A stretch of 13,091 bases of DNA from Ga0077527 sp050250695 (lineage in GTDB: Bacteria; Pseudomonadota; Gammaproteobacteria; Burkholderiales; SG8-41), in the NCBI GenBank assembly GCA_050250695.1, contig JBFWOE010000084.1, positions 1-13,091 on the forward strand. The letters run 5' to 3'. Numbering within the stretch: the first letter of the stretch is position 1; every line of letters starts with the position of its first letter. Shown one piece after another: positions 1-6,119 of the stretch. Both the position numbers and the translations under genes were made by a program. The notes below the pieces were generated by a model, which saw only the letters and a list, made by a program, of their open reading frames with translations, did no database searches and had not been told where the DNA came from.

Positions 1-1
1 A

Positions 2-130
2 CTCATCGCGCTCGCCAAATCGAAACCGGGCCAGTTGACCTTCGCCACGCCCGGCGCCGGTTCCGCGCCGCACCTGTCGGCGGAACTGTTCAAACGCATG
101 GCCGGCATCGACATGATCCACGTGCCCCTA
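2..130 (+). pseudogene. Bug/TctC-family tripartite tricarboxylate transporter binding protein, internal fragment
   Basis: The frame is open from base 2 and reads LIALAKSKPGQLTFATPG, followed by GAGSAPHLSAELFKRMAGID and then HVP. This matches the conserved central stretch of Bug-family periplasmic solute-binding proteins (usual form: AKPGQL-ASxGxG-PHLAAELFKxxAGVD-HVPYKG). Such proteins have about 320 residues and feed carboxylates and related small molecules to TctAB permeases. The 5' part lies outside the window. Homology stops abruptly after HVP at about base 126, where YKG and the C-terminal lobe should follow. What follows instead resembles a flavin oxidoreductase. The lost C-terminal lobe closes the ligand cleft, so the product should be non-functional. 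I treat it as a remnant of a deletion or recombination. An assembly chimera could give the same picture. Confidence 0.75.
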
Positions 131-136
131 AGGCAG

Positions 137-543
137 TCCCCCGGCGGCGAAGCGGATTGCCTGCGATACTCCGTGTGCCCGTGTTTCCAGGCTGGATATG
201 CGTATGAAATTCGCTGTGAGACCGGCATGCCCATCGTCGCGGTCGGCATGATCAGCACGGCGCAACATGCCGAGGCCCTGCTGCGCGAAGGCCATGCCGA
301 CCTCATCGCGCTGGCGCGTGGCCTGATGGACGATCCCAACTGGCCGCTGCACGCAGCCCGCGAACTGGGTGTAGCCGATCCTCTGGCGCTGGTGCATCCG
401 CGCGAAGCGCAGCGTCTGCGCCAGCTCGAGCATCACCATCGCGATTACCCGCCGGGCAGCGCGATCGAGATACCGTTCGCTCCCGAAGAGCGGGCGGCCT
501 ATTCGTGGGAAGCAGGCATCGCCGGCGACAGGAGCACCGCTGA
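137..543 (+). pseudogene. Old-yellow-enzyme-type NADH:flavin oxidoreductase, C-terminal fragment
   Basis: In the same frame as the Bug fragment the translation reads GYAYEIRCETGMPIVAVGMI, then AEALLREGHADLIALARGLM and DDPNWPLHAARELG. This is the C-terminal part of the NamA/YqjM-like old yellow enzyme barrel: the phosphate-binding AVGxI strand, the GxADLIALAR strand, and the DPxWPLHAA motif near the end. These enzymes use FMN and NAD(P)H to reduce activated alkenes and have about 360-400 residues; only roughly the last 130 remain. The stretch SPGG (137-148) lies 12 residues before FQAGYA, the spacing of SSGG before PGFQVP in intact homologues, so the homology may begin at about base 137. No stop codon closes the frame at the expected end. 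TGA at 541-543 in another frame could be the original stop after a frameshift. The open frame drifts on through the terminator to TAA at 743-745. Family assignment is firm; the exact ends are not. Confidence 0.7.
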
Positions 544-597
544 ATACGATGCGCGGGACTGCAGCTGCATTGATCTGATCGATTTTCCTGCCCTCCG

Positions 598-625
598 AAG
601 CCCGCGCGACGCGGGCTTTTTTATT
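598..625 (+). terminator. Intrinsic (Rho-independent) terminator
   Basis: A perfect 9-bp stem, AAGCCCGCG (598-606) pairing with CGCGGGCTT (610-618), has a 3-base loop CGA. The T run 617-622, which includes the last two stem bases, continues as ATT. It acts on + strand transcription. It lies about 55 bp after the recognisable end of the flavin oxidoreductase fragment, so it is probably that gene's native terminator. It insulates the transporter operon from upstream transcription. Confidence 0.88.
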
Positions 626-839
626 GCAGGCAGCCAGCCTGCGCATGCACTGCCGGCGCGCCCGCAACGTGCCGCCTGCCCCAAAGCGGTGCCGTTTGCG
701 GTGGCGCCGCGCTGCCAGGTTTCTGATCCAGGTCTTTGTTTTTAATCCGGAAACCATGTTTCAACGGTTGTTGGTACGCGTCTTGCATTTCAGCTTGTAT
801 ACCGCGTGATATGCGGAGCCACCCTGAAAGGAATGCGCC
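626..839 (+). promoter_or_regulatory. Intergenic promoter region of the transporter operon, with a possible GntR-type operator at 795-816
   Basis: No gene was recognised in these 214 bp between the terminator and the binding-protein start. Two adjoining symmetrical elements stand out. TTGTATAC (795-802) contains the palindrome GTATAC and resembles half or more of the TTGTATACAA-like sites bound by some FadR/FCD-type GntR regulators. The dyad CCGC-N7-GCGG spans 802-816. An FCD regulator is encoded at the end of the same operon (7942-8652), so autoregulation is a natural inference. TTGCAT (783-788) and TGATAT (807-812), 18 bp apart, could be weak -35/-10 boxes, in which case the dyads would overlap the promoter. 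The promoter match is poor and not relied on. A clear ribosome-binding site, GAAAGGA (826-832), lies 7 bp before the ATG at 840. Confidence 0.4.
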
Positions 840-2456
840 ATGAATCGCCGTGAATTGCTGAAGTCCGCCGGAGCCGTCGCCATGGGTTCGGCCATGCTGC
901 CGTTTCTGAAATCCAACACGGCCTGGGCCGCGGCCAGCGACACCGCCGTGGTGCTGATCGGCAATACCATCAACAGCCTCGACATCCACCGCCCCGGCAC
1001 CAACCGGCCGAGTTACCAGGTCGCGGTCAACGTCTATGACCGTCTGGTCACCTTCGGCATGAAAAAACTCGGCGACGGATCGCTCGCCTACGATTACGAC
1101 AAGGTCGAGCCCGAACTCGCCGAAAGCTGGACCATCGCGCCCGACCGCAAATCGATCACCTTCAGGATCAAGGCCAATGCCGCGTTCTGGGATGGCACGC
1201 CGGTCACCGCCGAAGACGTCAAGTGGTCGTTCGAACGCGCACTGGCGCTGGGTGGGTTTCCGAAAGTGCAGATGGGCGCCGGCGGTTTCGTCGATCCGGC
1301 GCAGTTCGTCGCAGTCGACGCCAAGACCTTCCGCATCGACCTCAAGAAACCCTCGAAGCTGTCGCTGCCGAACCTCGGCGTGCCGGTGGCGGTGATCATC
1401 AACTCGAAAGTGGCCAAATCCAAGGCGACTGCCAAGGATCCGTGGGCCGCGGAATACCTGCACCGCACTCCGGCGGGCAGCGGCGCCTTCAAGGTCGAGC
1501 GCTGGGACGCCGGCCAGCAACTGGTCTACGTGCGCAACGACAAATGGGTTGGCGGTCCGCTGCCCGGCGTGCAGCGCGTGATCATCCGCGAAGTGCCGGC
1601 GACGGCGACGCGGCGTGCGCTGATCGAACGCGGCGATGCCCACCTGTCGTTCCAGATCCCCAACAAGGACGCGCAGGAGCTGGCGACGAACAAAAGGGTC
1701 AAGGTCACCGGCTCGCCGATCGACAACTGCCTGTATGTGGCCTGCCTGAACTACAACTTCGAACCGTTCAAGGACCAGAAGGTGCGCCAGGCCGTAGCCT
1801 GGGCAATTCCGTACGAGCAGATCTTCAAGCAGGCCGCGTATGGCCGCGGCGTGCCGATGTGGGGCGGCAAGTCGCCCAAGGTGGCGAACATCGCCTGGCC
1901 GCAGCCGTTTCCCTACAACACCGATCTGGCCAAGGCCAAGGCGCTGCTGGCGCAGACCAAATACAAAGAAGGTTTCGAGGTGCCGCTGTCCTTTGACCTC
2001 GGCGAAGCCGACTGGGGCGAACCCGCTGCGCTGCTGATCCAGGAGAGCCTGGGCAAGATCGGCATCAAGGTCACGCTGGACAAGGTGCCGGGTGCGAACT
2101 GGCGCACCGTCGCGCTGGTCGAGAAAAAGTTGCCGTTCCTGCTTGAGAATTTCGGCGGCTGGCTCAACACCGCCGACTATTACTTCTACTGGGCTTACAT
2201 CAAGGGCAACCTGTTCAACGCCTCGAACTACGACGATGCCGCGGTGAAGAAGCTGGTCGAGGAAACGCTGCACATGGAGAAATCCGATCCGGCCTACGAA
2301 CCGAAGATCAAACAGATGATCCAGAAGGCCTTCGACGACGTGCCGCGCATTCCCCTGTGGCAGCCGACGCTGGAGTCCGCGATGGCGCCCAAACTCGACG
2401 GTTACGAGTTCTGGTTCCACCGCCAGGTCGATGCGCGTTCGCTGAAAATCACCTGA
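840..2456 (+). CDS. ABC transporter periplasmic solute-binding protein, Dpp/Opp family (SBP_bac_5), Tat-exported
   Basis: This is the extracytoplasmic receptor that delivers substrate to the permease pair encoded next. It has 538 residues, normal for the family. The N-terminus MNRRELLKSAG carries a twin-arginine motif (R3-R4, then ELLK), followed by a hydrophobic stretch at about 9-22 and a likely cleavage near AWA-A (30-32), so export by the Tat system in folded form is predicted. Family hallmarks are the N-terminal lobe (NVYDRLV at 64-70), PELAESW (91-97) and FWDGTPVTAEDVKWSFER (116-133), followed by a long mixed domain that ends in the PRIPLWQP segment. The start at 840 is supported by GAAAGGA 7 bp upstream and by the intact signal peptide. 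Dpp-type receptors bind dipeptides, nickel chelates, glutathione, opines or other small solutes, and the ligand cannot be read from sequence. An allophanate hydrolase in the same operon hints at an amide or ureide ligand. A 7-bp gap separates it from the first permease. Confidence 0.93.
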   Translation: MNRRELLKSAGAVAMGSAMLPFLKSNTAWAAASDTAVVLIGNTINSLDIHRPGTNRPSYQVAVNVYDRLVTFGMKKLGDGSLAYDYDKVEPELAESWTIAPDRKSITFRIKANAAFWDGTPVTAEDVKWSFERALALGGFPKVQMGAGGFVDPAQFVAVDAKTFRIDLKKPSKLSLPNLGVPVAVIINSKVAKSKATAKDPWAAEYLHRTPAGSGAFKVERWDAGQQLVYVRNDKWVGGPLPGVQRVIIREVPATATRRALIERGDAHLSFQIPNKDAQELATNKRVKVTGSPIDNCLYVACLNYNFEPFKDQKVRQAVAWAIPYEQIFKQAAYGRGVPMWGGKSPKVANIAWPQPFPYNTDLAKAKALLAQTKYKEGFEVPLSFDLGEADWGEPAALLIQESLGKIGIKVTLDKVPGANWRTVALVEKKLPFLLENFGGWLNTADYYFYWAYIKGNLFNASNYDDAAVKKLVEETLHMEKSDPAYEPKIKQMIQKAFDDVPRIPLWQPTLESAMAPKLDGYEFWFHRQVDARSLKIT

Positions 2457-2463
2457 TGCAGGC

Positions 2464-3483
2464 ATGAACCACCTGTCGATCATCCTCGCGCGCGTGCTGC
2501 AGGCGATCCCGACCATCTTCGGGATCGTGGTGGTCACCTTCCTGCTGACACGCGCGTTGCCCGGCGACCCGGCGGCGTACTTTGCCGGGGCGTCCGCGAC
2601 GCCGGAATCGATCGCCGAGATCCGCGCCAAGCTGGGGCTCGACCAGAGCCTTCCTCTGCAGTTCGTGGGCTACCTGAAGGATCTCGCCACCGGCAACCTC
2701 GGCCAGTCGATTTCCACCGGGCAGCCGGTGGCGACCGAGCTGCTGAAGCGCCTGCCGGCCTCGCTGGAGCTGACGCTGTTCGCGCTTTTCATGTCGGTGG
2801 CGATTGCGATACCGCTGGGTGTGCTCGCCGCGGTGCGCCAGGACACCTGGATCGACCAGCTGTGCCGTTTCATCGTCACCGCCGGCGTCAGCCTGCCGAC
2901 GTTTTTCACCGGGTTGCTGCTGGTGTACGTGCTGTACTTCCTGCTTGGCTGGGCGCCGGCGCCGCTGGGCCGGCTCGACATGCTCAACATCCCGCCGCCG
3001 CAGGTGACCGGCTTCCTGGTGGTCGACGGCCTGATCGCGCGCGAGTGGGCCACCGCGTGGTCCGCGTTCAAGCAACTGCTGCTGCCCAGCGCCACGCTGG
3101 CGCTGTTCACGCTGGCGCCGCTGGCGCGGATGACGCGTGCGGCGATGCTGCAGGCGCTGGCTTCCGAATACCTGCGCACCGCGCGCGCCGCCGGGCTGTC
3201 GCGCGGCCGCGTGCTGATGGTCTACGCCTTCCGCAACGCGATGCTGCCGATCATCACCACGCTGGGCATGGTGTTCTCGTTTTCGCTGGGTGCCAACGTG
3301 CTGGTCGAAAAAGTGTTTGCGTGGCCGGGCATAGGCTCGTTCGCGATCGAGGCGCTGGTGGTGTCGGACTACGCCGCTGTGCAGGGTTTCGTGCTGTCGA
3401 TGGCGGTATTGTTCGTGGTGCTCAACCTGGTGGTCGACACGCTTTACACGCTGGTCGACCCGCGGGTCAGGATCGAAGGGTGA
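2464..3483 (+). CDS. ABC transporter inner-membrane permease, DppB/GsiC type
   Basis: This 339-residue protein forms one half of the transmembrane channel. The first membrane helix (about 9-29) is followed by PGDP (33-36) and the periplasmic segment with the LGLDQSLPLQF motif typical of DppB-type proteins. Further hydrophobic helices lie near 100-122, 135-160, 206-222, 262-283 and 305-327. The cytoplasmic coupling (EAA) loop is EYLRTARAAGLSRGR with FRNAMLP (about 235-262), which docks on the ATPases. The C-terminus DTLYTLVDPRVR is a usual DppB ending. The ATG at 2464 lies 7 bp after the receptor's stop codon with only a weak AGG in front, so translation is probably coupled to the receptor gene. 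The next gene starts 6 bp after its stop. Assignment to the family is secure; the substrate is not known. Confidence 0.94.
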   Translation: MNHLSIILARVLQAIPTIFGIVVVTFLLTRALPGDPAAYFAGASATPESIAEIRAKLGLDQSLPLQFVGYLKDLATGNLGQSISTGQPVATELLKRLPASLELTLFALFMSVAIAIPLGVLAAVRQDTWIDQLCRFIVTAGVSLPTFFTGLLLVYVLYFLLGWAPAPLGRLDMLNIPPPQVTGFLVVDGLIAREWATAWSAFKQLLLPSATLALFTLAPLARMTRAAMLQALASEYLRTARAAGLSRGRVLMVYAFRNAMLPIITTLGMVFSFSLGANVLVEKVFAWPGIGSFAIEALVVSDYAAVQGFVLSMAVLFVVLNLVVDTLYTLVDPRVRIEG

Positions 3484-3489
3484 TGCAAA

Positions 3490-4389
3490 ATGACTGACGC
3501 CGTCGCCACCCCGCAACTTGCCGCCGCGCCGCGGCCCTCCGCGTTTGCGCGCAACCTTGCGCATTTCCGCTACGTGATGACCTCCAACCCGGTGACCTTC
3601 CTCGCGTTTGCGCTGTTCGCACTGATGATCGTCATCGCAGTGTTCGGCCCGATGCTGGTGCCGCACGACCCGCTGGCCTCGCTGTCGGACAAGGCGCTCA
3701 AGCCGCCGAGCCGGGAGCACTGGTTCGGCACCGACCAGCTCGGCCGCGACGTGTTCTCGCGCGTCATCGTCGCCACCCGGCTTGACCTGCTGATCTCGGT
3801 GTCGGCGGTGGCGCTGTCGTTTTTTGCCGGTTCGGCGATGGGTGCCTGTGCCGGCTACTGGGGCGGCTGGTTCGACAAACTCTCGGGGCGGCTGCTCGAC
3901 ACCATCATGGCCTTCCCGCTGTTCGTGCTGGCGATGGGCATCGTCGCCGCCGCCGGCAACACCATCCAGAACATCGTCATCGCCACGGCGGTGATCAACC
4001 TGCCATTTTATGCCCGCGTCGCTCGCGCCGAGGTGTCGATCCGCCGCAATGCCGGCTACGTGCAGGCGGCGCGGCTGTCAGGCAATTCGGAAATGCGCAT
4101 ACTGCTGATGAAAATCCTGCCCAACACGCTGCCGCCGATGATGGTGCAGCTGTCGCTGAACATGGGCTGGGCGATACTCAATGCCGCCGGGCTGTCTTTC
4201 ATCGGCCTGGGTGTGCGGCCGCCGACCGCGGAGTGGGGCACCATGGTCGCCGAGGGTGCGAACTACATCATTTCCGGCGAGTGGTGGATGGCGCTGTTCC
4301 CCGGCGCGGCACTGATGCTCGCGGTGTTCACCTTCAACCTGCTGGGTGACGGCTTGCGCGACCTCGTCGACCCGCAGCGCCGCACATGA
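3490..4389 (+). CDS. ABC transporter inner-membrane permease, DppC/GsiD type
   Basis: This is the second half of the channel, 299 residues. A hydrophilic N-terminal extension (1-33) precedes the first helix (about 36-57) and the DppC signature HWFGTDQLGRDVFSRVI (77-93). More helices lie near 98-122, 138-158, 160-178, 214-240 and 265-287. The EAA coupling loop is YVQAARLSGNSEMRILLMK (190-208) and the C-terminus is FNLLGDGLRDLVDPQRR (282-298), both standard. The start at 3490 has GAAGGG (3475-3480) 9 bp upstream. The stop codon overlaps the start of the ATPase gene in an ATGA tetranucleotide (4386-4389), which implies translational coupling between the channel and the ATPase. Confidence 0.94.
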   Translation: MTDAVATPQLAAAPRPSAFARNLAHFRYVMTSNPVTFLAFALFALMIVIAVFGPMLVPHDPLASLSDKALKPPSREHWFGTDQLGRDVFSRVIVATRLDLLISVSAVALSFFAGSAMGACAGYWGGWFDKLSGRLLDTIMAFPLFVLAMGIVAAAGNTIQNIVIATAVINLPFYARVARAEVSIRRNAGYVQAARLSGNSEMRILLMKILPNTLPPMMVQLSLNMGWAILNAAGLSFIGLGVRPPTAEWGTMVAEGANYIISGEWWMALFPGAALMLAVFTFNLLGDGLRDLVDPQRRT

Positions 4390-6119
4390 ACCTGCCATTG
4401 CACAATCCGCCGCTGCTCGCGGTGCAGGACCTGTGCGTCGAGTTCGCCACGCGCAAGGGCACCGTCACCGCCGTGCGTTCGGTGAACCTGCAAATCGCCA
4501 AGGGCGAGACGCTGGGCATCGTCGGCGAATCGGGCTCAGGCAAGTCGGTCACCTCGTACGCGGTGATGCGCATCCTCGACCGCGCCGGGCGCATCGCCTC
4601 CGGCAGCATCGACTTCGGCGGCATGCGGCTGCACGACGCCGACGAGGCGATGATGAGCGACCTCAGGGGCCGCGAAATCTCGATGATCTTCCAGAACCCG
4701 CGAGCGGCACTCAACCCGATCCGCCCGATCGGCAAGCAGATCGAGGACGTGCTGATCCGCCACGCGCAGACCACGCACGACCAGGCGAAGGCGAAGGCGA
4801 TCGAGGCGCTGGAACGCGTGCGCATCCGCGACGCCGCGCGGCGCTACCACGCCTATCCCTTCGAACTCTCCGGCGGCATGTGCCAGCGCGTGGTGATCGC
4901 GATCGCACTCGCCTGCAAGCCGCAGCTGCTGATCGCCGACGAGCCGACCACCGGTCTCGACGTCACCACCCAGCGCGCGGTGATGGAGCTGGTGCGCGAA
5001 CTGACGCGCTCCGAAGGCATGGCCACGCTGCTGATCACCCATGACCTTGGCCTCGCCGGCGAATACTGCGACCGCATCGTCGTCATGGAGCAGGGGCGGG
5101 TGGTCGAACAGCAGGGCACCGCGGGGCTGTTCACCGCGCCCGCGCATCCGTACACCCGTCGCCTGCTGCGTTCGACGCCGCATGCCGCGCAGAACATTCG
5201 CGACCTGCTGCCCGAGGATCTGCGCCTGCCGCTGCCGCCCGCGGCAGCGCTTGCGCAGTCCGACGTGCCGCTGCTCGAAGTGTCGAACCTGGTCAAGGTG
5301 TTCGAAGCGCCGGGCGGCCTGCTGCAGCGGCTGAAGAACCGCGGCAAGGCTGACACTGGTTACCGCGCCGTCGACGGCATCAGTTTTTCGATTGCCCGAG
5401 GCGAGAGCGTCGGGCTGGTCGGTGAATCGGGCTGTGGCAAGTCGACGACCTCGGCGATGGTCATGCGGCTGCTCGACCCGACTTCCGGCAGCATCCGCTT
5501 CAAGGGCCAGGAACTGACGACGGTGCCGTCGGGAAAATTCGCGCATTCGCCGCTGCGCCGCGAACTGCAGATGGTGTTCCAGGATCCGCACGAAAGCCTC
5601 AACCCGCGCTCGACAGCGGCGCAGACCATTGCCGATCCGCTGCTCAGGCTCGAAGGCATGCGTGACGCCGCGGCGATCCGCGACCGCGTCGAACGGCTGG
5701 CGACCCAGGTCGGCCTGCCGCACGAACTGCTCGACCGCCTGCCGCACCAGCTCTCCGGCGGACAGAAGGCGCGCGTCGGCATCGCCCGCGCGATCGCGAC
5801 CAAACCCGAGCTGCTGATCCTCGATGAACCCACCGCGGCGCTGGACGTCTCGGTGCAGGCGGTGGTGCTGAACCTGCTTGCCGACCTCAAGGCCGAGTTC
5901 GGCATGAGTTACCTGTTCGTCAGCCATGACCTCGAAGTGGTGCGCCTGCTGTGCGACCGCGTGATCGTGATGCGCTCCGGCAGAATCGTCGAGGCCGGCG
6001 ACACCGCGAGCGTGCTTTCCGCGCCGTCCGCCGATTACACCCGCGAACTGCTGGCGGCAATCCCGCGCCCGGAGCACCTGTCTGCGCACGCGAACACGGC
6101 ACGGGCTGCGCGCGCATGA
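4386..6119 (+). CDS. Fused double ABC ATPase of the Dpp-type transporter (DppD-DppF fusion)
   Basis: One 577-residue polypeptide carries both ATPase domains that power the importer. Domain 1 has Walker A GESGSGKS (47-54), Q-loop FQNP (102-105), signature LSGGM (161-165), Walker B LLIADE (181-186) and switch His219. Domain 2 has Walker A GESGCGKS (346-353), Q-loop FQD (398-400), signature LSGGQ (456-460), Walker B LLILDE (476-481) and switch His514. All catalytic elements are intact in both halves, so both sites should hydrolyse ATP. Each domain ends in the oligopeptide-type C-terminal segment (HPYTRRLLRSTP at about 254-265; DYTRELLAAIP at 550-560). No cysteine occurs between Cys228 and Cys350, so the cysteine-rich iron-sulfur motif of some OppD/DppD proteins is absent. 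Fused forms are common (GsiA, YejF). The gene has ATGA overlaps at both ends (4386-4389 and 6116-6119). Confidence 0.95.
   Translation: MNLPLHNPPLLAVQDLCVEFATRKGTVTAVRSVNLQIAKGETLGIVGESGSGKSVTSYAVMRILDRAGRIASGSIDFGGMRLHDADEAMMSDLRGREISMIFQNPRAALNPIRPIGKQIEDVLIRHAQTTHDQAKAKAIEALERVRIRDAARRYHAYPFELSGGMCQRVVIAIALACKPQLLIADEPTTGLDVTTQRAVMELVRELTRSEGMATLLITHDLGLAGEYCDRIVVMEQGRVVEQQGTAGLFTAPAHPYTRRLLRSTPHAAQNIRDLLPEDLRLPLPPAAALAQSDVPLLEVSNLVKVFEAPGGLLQRLKNRGKADTGYRAVDGISFSIARGESVGLVGESGCGKSTTSAMVMRLLDPTSGSIRFKGQELTTVPSGKFAHSPLRRELQMVFQDPHESLNPRSTAAQTIADPLLRLEGMRDAAAIRDRVERLATQVGLPHELLDRLPHQLSGGQKARVGIARAIATKPELLILDEPTAALDVSVQAVVLNLLADLKAEFGMSYLFVSHDLEVVRLLCDRVIVMRSGRIVEAGDTASVLSAPSADYTRELLAAIPRPEHLSAHANTARAARA

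Noticed and set aside
35..745. Single open frame read as a genuine 236-residue fusion protein
   Set aside because: It joins two unrelated partial domains, neither of which is complete, and runs through an intrinsic terminator hairpin into non-coding sequence before reaching a stop. It is better described as two pseudogene fragments.
621..2630. Long minus-strand open frame (669 codons) opposite the binding-protein gene
   Set aside because: It is Arg/His/Gly/Val-rich with no recognisable domain and lies antisense to a well-supported gene. Long antisense frames are expected where GC-rich third codon positions suppress stops on the opposite strand.
2449..3720. Minus-strand open frame (423 codons) opposite the first permease
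   Set aside because: The composition is dominated by Arg, Gln and His with no domain signature; it is a shadow of the permease gene.
5951..6115. Upstream extension of allophanate hydrolase to 5951
   Set aside because: The added 55 residues are Arg-rich out-of-frame sequence of the ATPase gene. The ATGA overlap at 6116 gives the expected N-terminus.
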